DNA from: Bradyrhizobium retamae
Lineage (GTDB): Bacteria > Pseudomonadota > Alphaproteobacteria > Rhizobiales > Xanthobacteraceae
DNA length: 64,000 nucleotides
Direction: 5' to 3'
Assembly (NCBI RefSeq): GCF_001440415.1
Contig: NZ_LLYA01000113.1
Location: 61,063 to 125,062, forward strand
Under the pieces are notes generated by a model. It saw nothing but the letters and a program-made list of their open reading frames with translations, was not told the DNA's origin and searched no databases. Of the stretch, positions 17,935 through 26,708 are shown piece by piece. A program made the translations under genes and the position numbers. The number at the start of each line of letters is the position of its first letter. Within the stretch, counting starts at the first letter, position 1.

Positions 17935-18654
17935 ATGGACTCGGCACCGCACATCGCCGTCGTGGATGATCATCGCGATATTCGCGATCTGGTCGGCAAA
18001 TACTTGATGCAGCATGGCTACCGCATTAGTCTTGCGGAGAGCGCTGTTGCGCTCCGCCGCTTGCTCGAACGAAGTGCTCTGGACCTGGTGGTTCTTGACG
18101 TCATGATGCCGGGCGAGGACGGACTGTCCCTCTGCCGCCATCTGCGCAGCACCACGGATCTTCCCGTTATCCTGTTGACCGCGATGGCTGAGGAGACCGA
18201 TCGAATCGTCGGCCTGGAAGTAGGTGCCGATGACTACGTGAGCAAACCGTTCAATCCCCGCGAACTTCTCGCCCGTATCAAAGCAGTGCTTCGACGAGTC
18301 CAAAGTCTTCCGCCGCAAAAGGGCCGGCTTGCGACCAAGGTTGTACGCTTTGATCGATGGACCTTTGACGTCAACCGGCGCGAGTTGACGGGCGACGACG
18401 GCGTTGCTGTGCCGCTCAGCACGGCGGAGTTCCGCCTGTTGTGTGCATTTCTTGACCATCCCGGCCTGGTACTCAGCCGCAATCAGCTTCTCGACCTGAC
18501 GGTCGGCCGGGATGCCGATCCATTCGACCGGAGCATCGACAATCAGGTCAGCCGCTTGCGGAAAAAGATCGAGGCCGATCCGAAAGTACCAGCCTTGATC
18601 AAGACTCACTGGGGCGGTGGATACAGCCTCGCCGCCCAGGTCGAGCAGCCATGA
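17935..18654 (+). CDS. OmpR-family response regulator
   Basis: 239 aa. Receiver domain with acidic pocket D11/D12, phosphoacceptor D55 in VVLDVMMPG, and K104 in DDYVSKPFNPRE. The C-terminal winged helix (about 135-235) has STAEFRLLCAFLDHPGLVLS, SIDNQVSRLRKKIE and HWGGGYSLA, typical of OmpR/PhoB DNA-binding domains. Stop overlaps the kinase start by 4 nt. The direct repeats 230-410 bp upstream may be its own operator. Confidence 0.93.
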   Translation: MDSAPHIAVVDDHRDIRDLVGKYLMQHGYRISLAESAVALRRLLERSALDLVVLDVMMPGEDGLSLCRHLRSTTDLPVILLTAMAEETDRIVGLEVGADDYVSKPFNPRELLARIKAVLRRVQSLPPQKGRLATKVVRFDRWTFDVNRRELTGDDGVAVPLSTAEFRLLCAFLDHPGLVLSRNQLLDLTVGRDADPFDRSIDNQVSRLRKKIEADPKVPALIKTHWGGGYSLAAQVEQP

Positions 18655-20177
18655 TGAGCTTGTGGAAGCGTAGTCTTGCGGCCCGTTTCATCTGTTTCAC
18701 GCTGCTGTCTTTAGTGCTGTCACAAGCAATCGTGTTCTTCATTTCGTGGGATGAGCACGGGCAGGCGATTCGGAAGGCCGCGAAAGGCGAGATATTCAGC
18801 CGGTGCGCCTCGCTCGCCCGGGTCCTGGAGGCGACGCCTCCAGCGCTGCAGAGCGATATCCTTAATGCCAGCAACACCAGTTCAGCGAGATATTGGATAT
18901 CGACCAACGGTCTGAAGGATGCCTCCGCGTGGCGAGAGGAGGCATGGGAGCGCTTGGCGCAGCCATTGCCGCGCCTATCTTTTCCCGGTCACAACGTGCC
19001 CGCCGAGGTGAGACCGGATTTCGCCCGAAACACTGCCACCACCAGCAGCGCCACCTCCTCACACTGGATCGACCTAAGGCCGGAAGCCTGGCCGCTGTCC
19101 CGACCAGCGAAATTTCTTTATCTCGATGATGCCACCGGCATGGGTTTGGCCGTTCAGTTGGCAAACGGCGCATGGCTGAACACAGCATTTGCCAAACCCG
19201 CGCAGGACGGCTTCTGGACCTCCAAGTCCACCTTGGCACTCGGCCTCTCCGCGTTGTCGTTGTCGATTATTGCCGTATTCGCCGCTCGAGGGATCGCGCA
19301 ACCATTGCGCCGCTTGGCGGTAGCGGCCGAAGCCTTCGGCCGTGGTCAGGAGATCGTACCGCTGCCGGAAACCGGCCCCGACGATATCCGGCGTACCGCC
19401 GAGGCATTCAATCGCATGCAGGAGCGCCTGCACCGTTTCGTCGACGACCGCACCAGAATGCTGGCTGCCATCGGCCATGATCTGCGCACACCTCTGACCT
19501 CGCTCCGTTTGCGTGCGGAGTTTGTGCCCGACGAGGACGTCCGCGAGAAAATGCTCTCCACAATTAGCGAGATCCAGACGATGACGGAGGCGACTCTCGC
19601 ATTCGCTCGCGAAGATGCGACCGCAGAAAGCACGCGGACCGTGGACCTCTCGGCTCTCGTGGAAAGTCTCTGCGATGATCTCGCTGAACTCGGTTATGAC
19701 ATCTCCTTTTCTGAAGGGCAGAAGATCAGCTATAGCTGCCGACCAGACGCACTGCGCCGCGCGTGCCGCAACCTCGTCGAGAATGCCATCCGGTATGGCG
19801 AGCGCGCGCGCGTCAGCGTGGAAAGGCAAGCGGATAGTGTCGAAATCACCGTCTCGGACGACGGCCCCGGTATTCCAGACAGTGCGAAAGAGCAGGTTTT
19901 TACGCCGTTTTTCCGGATTGAGAATTCGCGGAACCGCGAAACAGGAGGCGTGGGTCTCGGCCTTTCCATTGCCCGGACCATTGTCCGCCACCACGGCGGC
20001 GATATCGTCTTAACCAATAAGCAGAAGGGGCTGCAGGCGGTCATTAGCCTGCCAGCGCTGGACGGCGGGCCGCCGCCTCCCATCAGCCGCCCGGTCGCAG
20101 GAGCGAGGGACGTTACCAGCGCTCTCGAAAAGGCAGGGCCTTCGTCGGTGGCCACGCCAACGGCTGCCACTCATTGA
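18651..20177 (+). CDS. EnvZ-like sensor histidine kinase
   Basis: 508 aa. TM1 at about 12-32 (FICFTLLSLVLSQAIVFFIS), a ~150-residue periplasmic domain, TM2 near 195-215 (ALGLSALSLSIIAVFAARG), HAMP, then the H-box IGHDLRTPLTSLRLRAEF with the phosphoacceptor His near 275. The ATP-binding domain has N-box NLVENAIRYG, G1 DDGPGIPD and G2 GGVGLGLSIAR. A ~45-residue Pro/Ala tail follows the kinase core. Translationally coupled to the preceding regulator. Signal unknown; the downstream DUF899 and GNAT genes give no clear hint. Confidence 0.93.
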   Translation: MMSLWKRSLAARFICFTLLSLVLSQAIVFFISWDEHGQAIRKAAKGEIFSRCASLARVLEATPPALQSDILNASNTSSARYWISTNGLKDASAWREEAWERLAQPLPRLSFPGHNVPAEVRPDFARNTATTSSATSSHWIDLRPEAWPLSRPAKFLYLDDATGMGLAVQLANGAWLNTAFAKPAQDGFWTSKSTLALGLSALSLSIIAVFAARGIAQPLRRLAVAAEAFGRGQEIVPLPETGPDDIRRTAEAFNRMQERLHRFVDDRTRMLAAIGHDLRTPLTSLRLRAEFVPDEDVREKMLSTISEIQTMTEATLAFAREDATAESTRTVDLSALVESLCDDLAELGYDISFSEGQKISYSCRPDALRRACRNLVENAIRYGERARVSVERQADSVEITVSDDGPGIPDSAKEQVFTPFFRIENSRNRETGGVGLGLSIARTIVRHHGGDIVLTNKQKGLQAVISLPALDGGPPPPISRPVAGARDVTSALEKAGPSSVATPTAATH

Positions 20178-20319
20178 TCAGGTGACGCAAAGATAACTGA
20201 CTTCGAAGGTCATTTGTGCAGCACGTTGGTGTGGTGCGGCAAGCGGGTGCGATAGGGAACTCGCTACTCATGGATGAGTTTGTTTCTGGGTTCGCAGACC
20301 TTCAATCCGGAGGGAAGCC

Positions 20320-21039
20320 ATGGAGCATCTCCGCTACCCGAACGAAACTGCCGAGTACCGTGCTGTCAGAAACGCGCTTCTAGACGACGAGATCGCACTT
20401 CGTGCCCACATTGAAGCTGTGGCAGCCAAGCGCCGCGCCTTGCCGCTCGGCGGCGAAATACCGGAAGACTATGTATTCGAGCGGATCGGCAAGAATGCAG
20501 CGCCTGAGAAGGTCAGGATGTCCGAGCTGTTCGGTCCGCATGACACGCTCATTCTGTACAGCTTCATGTATGGACCCGAACGGGAGCTGCCGTGTCCCGG
20601 TTGCACGCACTTGCTCGATGGGCTCGACGGTGCGGCAAGACACATCGGCCAGCGAGCTGCACTTTACATTGTCGCGAAATCCCCCATCGCACGTCTCGCC
20701 GCGTGGGCTCACGAGCGCGGCTGGGACCATCTGTCGTTTGTGTCTACGGCGGGCAATAGCTACGACGCGGATTATTTTGGTGACACGTCGAAGTTTCCCA
20801 AGGGCTTGCGTGCGCAGCATCGCGTTCCGGATGGCGAGAACTGGGACGAAACGATCTTCAACGTGTTCAAGAAGAGTGGCGGAGCAATCCGTCACTTCTG
20901 GGGTTCAGAGATGAGCTTCGCACCAACCGAACCCAATCAACATCATCGCGCCGGAGATCTGGTAGACCCCTTGTGGGGTCTGCTCGATATGACCCCCGAA
21001 GGGCGTGGAGACTTTTTCCCCAAGGTAAAGTACGATTGA
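20320..21039 (+). CDS. DUF899 thioredoxin-like protein
   Basis: 239 aa with GGAGGGAAGCC before the ATG. Contains the family blocks YVFERIG, SELFGPHDTLILYSFMYG, the CPGC redox-type motif, and SFVSTAGNSYDADYF followed by FNVFKKSGG. DUF899 proteins have a thioredoxin fold but no fixed function. Cytoplasmic; no signal peptide. Followed closely by an acetyltransferase on the same strand (38 nt), so a two-gene unit is plausible. Confidence 0.85.
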   Translation: MEHLRYPNETAEYRAVRNALLDDEIALRAHIEAVAAKRRALPLGGEIPEDYVFERIGKNAAPEKVRMSELFGPHDTLILYSFMYGPERELPCPGCTHLLDGLDGAARHIGQRAALYIVAKSPIARLAAWAHERGWDHLSFVSTAGNSYDADYFGDTSKFPKGLRAQHRVPDGENWDETIFNVFKKSGGAIRHFWGSEMSFAPTEPNQHHRAGDLVDPLWGLLDMTPEGRGDFFPKVKYD

Positions 21040-21077
21040 CCCTCGGATCGACGGTCCGTGATGGAGGGAGCGACACG

Positions 21078-21665
21078 ATGTCGGCGGTGCCAGAAGTCAA
21101 GTCCGCAGGCGCGGACGACCGGGCAAACGCGATCAGCACCATTGTGCTCGGCTTTGCGGCCGATCCGATGGCGCGTTTTGCTTGGCCCGATCCGTCCGAA
21201 TACCTCAGAACAATGCCTCGGATGGTCAATGCCTTCGGCGGCCGGGCTTTCGAGCATGGCACAGCCTACATCACCGAAGGGGCCCGCGCTGCCGCCTTAT
21301 GGCTGCCGCCGGGCGTCGAGCCGGACGAAGCAGAAATGGACGCAATCATGGAGGAGTCCCTGCGCCCGGAGATCGCCGGGGATATCGCGGCCATCATGAA
21401 AGGAATGGCCGAACATCATCCGCATGAGCCGCATTGGTATCTGCCTCTTATCGCCGCCGATCCGAAATGGATCGGGCAAGGGCTTGGCGCGTTGCTGATG
21501 AAACATGCGATTCGGCGATGCGACGAGGAGGGGATCGCGGCCTACCTCGAAAGCTCGAACCCGCGCAACATTTCGCTCTATGAACGCCACGGCTTCAAAA
21601 TCACCGGGAGAATCCAAAGCGGCTCTTCGCCAGTGGTGACGCCGATGCTGCGGCCCGCATCCTGA
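21078..21665 (+). CDS. GNAT-family N-acetyltransferase
   Basis: 195 aa. The ATG at 21078 has a strong GGAGGGAG upstream. The acetyl-CoA binding motif is visible as WYLPLIAADPKWIGQGLGAL (Q/R-x-x-G-x-G/A form), followed by the C-terminal YLESSNPRNISLYERHGF block that is very common in GNATs. Substrate unknown. Confidence 0.87.
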   Translation: MSAVPEVKSAGADDRANAISTIVLGFAADPMARFAWPDPSEYLRTMPRMVNAFGGRAFEHGTAYITEGARAAALWLPPGVEPDEAEMDAIMEESLRPEIAGDIAAIMKGMAEHHPHEPHWYLPLIAADPKWIGQGLGALLMKHAIRRCDEEGIAAYLESSNPRNISLYERHGFKITGRIQSGSSPVVTPMLRPAS

Positions 21666-21735
21666 ACGCTCGACGCGCTCGCGCTATCACCGTGCATCTC
21701 AAGAATAAGCGCAATTGCGCTTACTCCGAGAGGTT

Positions 21736-22491
21736 CTAGGGCGACCTTCGCATTGACCAGAGGATAGCGTTGGTGAGGAATCGCTGGAAGCGCGCGTCCC
21801 GCCAAACTGACGGCTCGTGGCCTAGTGCCGTATAGAACACGCGTCCCTCGCCGTAGAACCGAGTCCATGCGAGAGGCCAACCATAGAATCGTTGATGCAC
21901 GCCAGCCTTGCCAAGGTCCACCGAGCCTGGATCGAGGCGCAGGAGCACGCGTGATCGACGATAGTCGAAGTCGCTGATTTGGTAGATCTCGTCCTCGACC
22001 TGCAACGATTTCCCGAGGAAAGCTACCAGAGGATCGCGCGGATCAACCACCTCGATGGTGACGGTCTGATGCCAGGGATGACCATTGAAGTAGCCGCCGA
22101 CGAGGTCGAGATAATCCGGCCAGGCGTAGAATGTGTCCGTCGCCGAATGAACACCGAGGAAGCCGCGGCCCGAGCGCACAAAATTGAGAAGAGCTGCCTT
22201 TTGCGCCTCGCTCATTGGCAGTTCTCCTGACGTGTAGAACATCACCGCGGCGTAGCGTCCGAGGTTAGCGGGGGATAATTCGGACGTATCTTCCGTTGCC
22301 GTGACTTCAAAGGCGCCCGAATCCCTTCCAAGCTGGGTCAGGATTGCCTCGGAAAGCGGTTTGACATCATGCCGGTAGCCGGCCGAGTGCGTGAAATAGA
22401 GGACGCGCTCGCGCGCGGCTTGCGCATGCGCGCTTAGCGGTCGGATGGCCGCCGCGCCGCCGAGGAGCGCGATGAAATCGCGTCGCCGCAC
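21736..22491 (-). CDS. ThuA-domain (trehalose-utilisation-type) protein, Tat-exported
   Basis: 251 aa from a GTG with GGAGGGG at good spacing. Leader RRRDFIALLGGAAAIRPLSA is twin-arginine-like. ThuA/class-I-amidotransferase-like blocks follow: YFTHSAGYRHDV, RGFLGVHSATDTFY, GGYFNGHPWHQ, and the C-terminal GEGRVFYTALGHEPSVW. ThuA proteins act on sugars in rhizobia, but the exported branch often travels with large periplasmic oxidoreductases. No such partner here. Confidence 0.85.
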   Translation of the reverse strand: MRRRDFIALLGGAAAIRPLSAHAQAARERVLYFTHSAGYRHDVKPLSEAILTQLGRDSGAFEVTATEDTSELSPANLGRYAAVMFYTSGELPMSEAQKAALLNFVRSGRGFLGVHSATDTFYAWPDYLDLVGGYFNGHPWHQTVTIEVVDPRDPLVAFLGKSLQVEDEIYQISDFDYRRSRVLLRLDPGSVDLGKAGVHQRFYGWPLAWTRFYGEGRVFYTALGHEPSVWRDARFQRFLTNAILWSMRRSP

Positions 22492-22824
22492 AATCCCCTC
22501 CGCTAAATCCAACCAGCAATGTATTGAAAGAAGCTTAGCACAGGTCGGCCCGGCGCTGGCCATGGGCCATCGCTACTCTCTGCCGTCCTATGCAACGCCA
22601 CGTGCAGTTCATGCCTTCGGCTCTTTGGGGTCCCCATAGGCGATCGAGATTTGGCGGGCTGCCGCCGTCGGTATTTCGCGTCTCGGAAAATGCCGGTTGC
22701 GAATGCCATGATTCGGTTGGCCATCCGCGAAAGCTCGTATCTGATGTGCGCCAATCTGTCCCGCCTTTCACCTATGGCAGGGGCGGGACGATGCGGTACG
22801 CTCGTTGAAAATCAGGGAGCGAAT

Positions 22825-23814
22825 ATGCCAATGAGAATCAGCCGCCGTCACTTTATCGCCGCCGGTGCGGCCGCCACCGCAACGCCTTTCCTCGTGCGTG
22901 GCGCCTCCGCGCAAGCCGCCTGGCCGTCGCGGAATATCCGCATGGTCTGCAGCTACCCGGCGGGCGGGCAGACGGACCTCTTGGCGCGCGCCTTCGGCGA
23001 TTACATCTCCCGGCAGGTCGGGCAGACCGTCTTCATCGAAAACAAGGCGGGCGCCTCCGGCTCGATCGGCGCGGCGGAAGTGGCGCGCGCGGCGCCGGAC
23101 GGCCACACCATCCTGTGCTCGATTTCGACCACCTATGTGATGAACCGGGTCATGATGAAGAACCCCGGCTACGACATGGACAGAGACCTGACGCTCGTCA
23201 GCATCATCCCGGGCGCCGGGCTGCTGCTCGTCGCGAGCCTGGCGTCCGGCGTCAAAACGCTGGACGATTTCGTCGCGTTCGCACGCAAGAAGGGCCAGGT
23301 GAACTTCGGCACCTATAGCGCGGGCTCGGCCCCGCACATGACGATTAACGAACTCAACAAGCAGTACGGCCTCAAGATAGAACCGATCCACTACCGGGGC
23401 GAGGCGCCGATGTGGACGGGTCTGATGGACGGCACGCTTGACGTCGCGATGGGCAGCTACACGGCCGCTCAACCCGTCTTGCAAGGCAACCACGGCGTGG
23501 TGTTCGCGGTGCATTCGAAGAAGGTAGCTGCGATCCCGAGCGTCAAGACCCTTCCCGAACAAGGCGCGACGTCGAAGTTCTTCAACGTGAGCGGCTTCAC
23601 CGGCTGGGCATTGCCGAAGGCGACGCCGCAACCGATCGTCGATCGGCTTTCGGAACTCTGCGTGGCCGCCAACAACGATCCGAAAGTGAAGGAAGTTCTC
23701 GCCACGTTCGTGCTCGAGCCGGCGCTTGGCTTCAAGGAAAGCAATGCTCTGTATCAGCGCGAATTGCCGACCTGGATCGAGACCGCGCAGGCCCTCGGCC
23801 TGGAGCCCGCGTAG
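22825..23814 (+). CDS. Tripartite tricarboxylate transporter substrate-binding protein (Bug family)
   Basis: 329 aa; AGGGAG upstream of the ATG. Twin-arginine leader ISRRHFIAAGAAATATPFL. Mature Bug-family signatures: IRMVCSYPAGGQTDLLARAF, FIENKAGASGSIGAAEVA, PDGHTILCSISTTYV, and HYRGEAPMWTGLMDGTLDVA. Periplasmic receptor for an organic acid or similar ligand. TctA/TctB membrane genes are not adjacent, so it is an orphan receptor, common in this family. Confidence 0.9.
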   Translation: MPMRISRRHFIAAGAAATATPFLVRGASAQAAWPSRNIRMVCSYPAGGQTDLLARAFGDYISRQVGQTVFIENKAGASGSIGAAEVARAAPDGHTILCSISTTYVMNRVMMKNPGYDMDRDLTLVSIIPGAGLLLVASLASGVKTLDDFVAFARKKGQVNFGTYSAGSAPHMTINELNKQYGLKIEPIHYRGEAPMWTGLMDGTLDVAMGSYTAAQPVLQGNHGVVFAVHSKKVAAIPSVKTLPEQGATSKFFNVSGFTGWALPKATPQPIVDRLSELCVAANNDPKVKEVLATFVLEPALGFKESNALYQRELPTWIETAQALGLEPA

Positions 23815-23830
23815 CGACCAGGATGTAGAT

Positions 23831-23956
23831 GTAGGGTGGGCAAAGCCAACGGGTCGCGCGAATGCGCGCCCGATGACAGGCTCCGCGTGCCCACCATCAA
23901 AACGGGATTGTGGATGAATGGTGGGCACGGCGCTTGCGCGTCTTTGCCCACCCTAC
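23831..23956. repeat. Intergenic inverted repeat (GTAGGGTGGGCAAAG family), copy 2
   Basis: Same outer arms as copy 1 with a longer, different centre. Lies between the convergent Bug-receptor and phosphodiesterase genes. Confidence 0.9.
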
Positions 23957-23969
23957 GAGCTCGAGCCCG

Positions 23970-25217
23970 TCACTTCATCCCCGTACAACTCGCATAAAAC
24001 GTCGTCGTCGCCGGCCAGTCCGAGAACATGCCGCGGATGCCGACCTGTTTGGCGAGCACGTCCAGCACCGTCAGCGTATCGCCGTCACGATCAACCGCCG
24101 ATTTGATCGACTTGTGGTAGAAGCCGCCGCCCTTGTGCAGCGGGCCGTCGCGTTCCAGCGACCAGCCGATCAGGCCGAGCCCGGCTGCCTTAGCGGCTTT
24201 CGCGTATTCGGACGGGACGATTTCTTGTCTGTCGTTCAGCGTCAGCATGGTCCAGATCGGCGGGCCGAGGATCGTGACGCCTTGCGACTTCAATTCCGCC
24301 ATCGACGGTTTCCACGTCTCCGGCTTCTTGGGATCGAGACCCTGTTTTTCGTAACGCTCTTCAAGATAGACCGCCTGCTTCGCGAATTCCGGTTCGGTCT
24401 TCACCCAATAGAGCACGTCTGCGAGATTAAAGCTTTGCGCAAAGACATCGCTCGGCGGAATGCCGGCCTTCTTGTAGGCGTCAAGCATCTGCGACGCGTA
24501 TTTCTCCTGGGTGTAATCGCCGTCGAACGGCATCGGCACCTCGGGCGCCTTGAGCTCAGGCGTGAACTTGGCGCCGAGACCTTTGATCAGTGCGATGCTC
24601 TCGTCATGGGTCATCAGCGTGCCGGAATTGGCGTAGAGGTCGGTGCGCCAGCGCGGCGTGCCGTTCTGATACTCCTCAGGCGTCTTCGCGTCGGGATTGA
24701 AGCCGTCCATCTTCGCGCGCAGCCGCCGGAATTCGGCGAGCGTGATGTCTGACGTGCAGCACTTTGCAGAGGCTTTCTTGCCGGTCGCGGAATCAGCCGA
24801 GCTGAAGGCTTGCGTACATTTTGCGGCAAGCTCCGGCACGGTCAGAATGTTGGTGGTGGTATGCAGGTCGCACTGCGAATGGCGGCACACGAGCTGGCGG
24901 TCTTTCGTAAACGTCACGTCGCATTCGATGATGCCGGCGCCCATCCGGGCGGCGGCAATATAGGATTCCCTGGTATGCTCAGGAAATTCCAGCGCGGCGC
25001 CGCGGTGGCCGATGGAAAAATCGGTCTTGCGAAACGGCCCAGTGCACTGGCTGAGTTGTTGCTTCAGCGGCCCCTCCTTCATCTTGTCGACGAGATAGAA
25101 CGGCCGCGGGCCAATCTGTGGCTCGCGCGGCAGCAGGATGTCCTCGGCCGCGGCGGGAAGGATCGCGGTCAACAGCCAGAGCGCTGAGAGGAGGGCGGAG
25201 CGATGGCGGACGGGCAT
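23970..25217 (-). CDS. glpQ: Exported glycerophosphodiester phosphodiesterase
   Basis: 415 aa. Start at 25217 (GAGGTG upstream) gives a Sec signal peptide ([19 protein letters not shown]). The GDPD core shows [15 protein letters not shown] (HRG motif; the usual PENT reads PEHT), then [19 protein letters not shown] and the metal-binding FTPELKAP. The C-terminal half closes with [18 protein letters not shown]. Several cysteines suggest periplasmic disulfides. Hydrolyses deacylated phospholipid diesters to glycerol-3-phosphate in GlpQ; the PEHT variation and long length mean the substrate could differ. Confidence 0.88.
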   Translation of the reverse strand: MPVRHRSALLSALWLLTAILPAAAEDILLPREPQIGPRPFYLVDKMKEGPLKQQLSQCTGPFRKTDFSIGHRGAALEFPEHTRESYIAAARMGAGIIECDVTFTKDRQLVCRHSQCDLHTTTNILTVPELAAKCTQAFSSADSATGKKASAKCCTSDITLAEFRRLRAKMDGFNPDAKTPEEYQNGTPRWRTDLYANSGTLMTHDESIALIKGLGAKFTPELKAPEVPMPFDGDYTQEKYASQMLDAYKKAGIPPSDVFAQSFNLADVLYWVKTEPEFAKQAVYLEERYEKQGLDPKKPETWKPSMAELKSQGVTILGPPIWTMLTLNDRQEIVPSEYAKAAKAAGLGLIGWSLERDGPLHKGGGFYHKSIKSAVDRDGDTLTVLDVLAKQVGIRGMFSDWPATTTFYASCTGMK

Positions 25218-25300
25218 GGGTGGCACCTCGGATAACGCATTGCGCGCAGCCTTGATATCACGGAGCATGTGACAGTTGCATGTTGAAGGGATGTAGGTGC

Positions 25301-25383
25301 GTAGGGTGGGCAAAGCGCAGCGTGCCCACCATTTCCTGCACTGTTGTTGATGGATGGTGGGCACGCTGCGCTTTGCCCCCTAC
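25301..25383. repeat. Intergenic inverted repeat (GTAGGGTGGGCAAAG family), copy 3
   Basis: Compact copy between divergent genes (phosphodiesterase and small barrel protein). It ends only about 20 bp before the start at 25403, so it lies in that gene's leader. Confidence 0.9.
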
Positions 25384-25402
25384 AAATCTTTGGGAGAATG
25401 AC

Positions 25403-25717
25403 ATGCCCGCAGCCTTTTTCGTCGTCCGCGCCACCGTGTCCGATCCTGCCAAGCGTCAGGCCTTCGACACCTGGTACTCGCGCGAGCACCTGCCGGATGC
25501 GATGAAATCGTTCGGCGCGGTGAGGGCGTGGCGCTATTGGAGCGCTACCGATCCATCGCTGCACGAGGCGATGTACCAGTTCACGGACAAGGCTGCGCTC
25601 GATCGCGCGATCGAGGGACCAGAGCTGAAGCGGCTGGTCGCTGACTTCAACCGCGACTGGCCGGACGTGACGCGGACGCGCGAGGTGCTGGTGCTTGCCG
25701 AGGAGCGGGTGGCGTAA
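25403..25717 (+). CDS. Small dimeric alpha/beta-barrel-like protein
   Basis: 104 aa; GGGAGA upstream. The pattern FFVVRATVSDPAKRQAFDTW followed by REHLPDAMKSFG resembles ferredoxin-like stress-responsive barrel proteins (EthD/DUF4286 group), which have a W-Y/H-x-x-E-H-L-P segment. No catalytic assignment is safe. Confidence 0.65.
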   Translation: MPAAFFVVRATVSDPAKRQAFDTWYSREHLPDAMKSFGAVRAWRYWSATDPSLHEAMYQFTDKAALDRAIEGPELKRLVADFNRDWPDVTRTREVLVLAEERVA

Positions 25718-25939
25718 GACGCGAGACGACGTGTCCATCGTAGAGAAGACGCGTGGTCACACATATGCCGACGCGGAATTCCGCAACGACGACAAAAGTT
25801 CCGCTGCAAACAACAGCGAGCGAAAATAGTTCTCGATCGACTCCGTTCGCGACAAAGCTGAACACGCAGTTCACCGCGCATTCATCTCGGCGCCGTGAAA
25901 CTCTCTTTCTTGCACACAGCAAACGGAGGAAGGGATGTG

Positions 25940-26278
25940 ATGGAACGCCGCCACTTTCTGAAGCTCGCTCTTGGATTTGCTGCAGGCGGCGTCGCGCTTG
26001 CAGCGAGCGCGCAGGCCGCGCCGCTGATGCCGGCGCCGCTTGCCGACGACGACAAAATGCCCACCAACAAGGATGCTCAACCCGCCGTCACATCAGGCGA
26101 TGAGGTCGATCGGCTCTCGGTCGAAAAAGTGGGCTGGGGCCGCGGCCGACGTCGCGGTTGGGGCCGAAGGCATTGGGGCTGGCGCCGCCGCCGTTGGCGC
26201 CGCAGGCACTGGGGTTGGCATCGCCGCCGCCGTCGTTGGCGCCGCCGATACTGGCGCCGTCGTCGTTACTATTGGTAA
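25940..26278 (+). CDS. Tat-exported Arg/Trp-rich basic protein
   Basis: 112 aa; GGAGGAAGGG upstream (a GTG one codon earlier is also possible). Twin-arginine leader ERRHFLKLALGFAAGGVALA with AQA cleavage, a short acidic spacer (PLADDDKMPTNKD), then a C-terminal ~48 residues made almost only of Arg, Trp, Gly and His in repeats of the W-x-R-R-R type. Family occurs as small exported proteins in Bradyrhizobium (recollection). The extreme charge suggests interaction with envelope polyanions, but function is unknown. Followed by a strong terminator. Confidence 0.7.
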   Translation: MERRHFLKLALGFAAGGVALAASAQAAPLMPAPLADDDKMPTNKDAQPAVTSGDEVDRLSVEKVGWGRGRRRGWGRRHWGWRRRRWRRRHWGWHRRRRRWRRRYWRRRRYYW

Positions 26279-26314
26279 ATCGCGGTCAGGAATTGTTTGA
26301 GCAAGCCAATAAAA

Positions 26315-26338
26315 AAAGCCCCGCGCGAGCGGGGCTTT
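26315..26338. terminator. Bidirectional intrinsic terminator
   Basis: AAAGCCCCG / CGGGGCTTT stem with a 6-nt loop, A-run on the left and T-rich on the right. Placed between convergent genes ending at 26278 and 26356, so it can serve both. Confidence 0.85.
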
Positions 26339-26355
26339 CGTCGTTATTGGAATTC

Positions 26356-26610
26356 TCAGTAAGCGCGGCAGCGTCCGTAGCGCCACACGGTGCCGTAGGG
26401 GCACACGCGGCCGGGCCGCACCACGACGGTTCGAGCTGGAGGCCGCACCACGACGACCGGGGGCGCCGGCCGAACAACGACCCGGCGATTGGGTTGGCAG
26501 CCGCCATAGGGACCGCGATGCCAGCCGGGGCCGCATCCGCCCGCGGCTTCCGCCGCGCTGAAGCTGGCAACGGTGCCCAAGGCCAAAACTGCTGCGAAAA
26601 GGTACTTCAT
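26356..26610 (-). CDS. GCG_CRPN-type small exported protein
   Basis: 84 aa. Signal peptide KYLFAAVLALGTVASFSAAE, then GCGPGWHRGPYGGCQPNR, the GCG_CRPN prefix found ahead of low-complexity repeats. The body is Val/Arg/Pro repeats (VVVRPAPPVVVVRPPARTV), closing with CPYGTVWRYGRCRAY. Four cysteines probably form disulfides. Function unknown; convergent with the Arg/Trp-rich gene. Confidence 0.8.
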   Translation of the reverse strand: MKYLFAAVLALGTVASFSAAEAAGGCGPGWHRGPYGGCQPNRRVVVRPAPPVVVVRPPARTVVVRPGRVCPYGTVWRYGRCRAY

Positions 26611-26708
26611 GTTTTCTCCCGTTCTTGGCCGCGAGGCGGCACGTTCGGAACCTAGTCACGAACACCTGAATGGAACATGAATGTCGTGATTCGTAATCTC
26701 GTGATTTG

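Noticed and set aside
24133..24354. Cys/Ser-rich plus-strand frame inside the phosphodiesterase gene
   Set aside because: Antisense to a convincing GDPD coding region.
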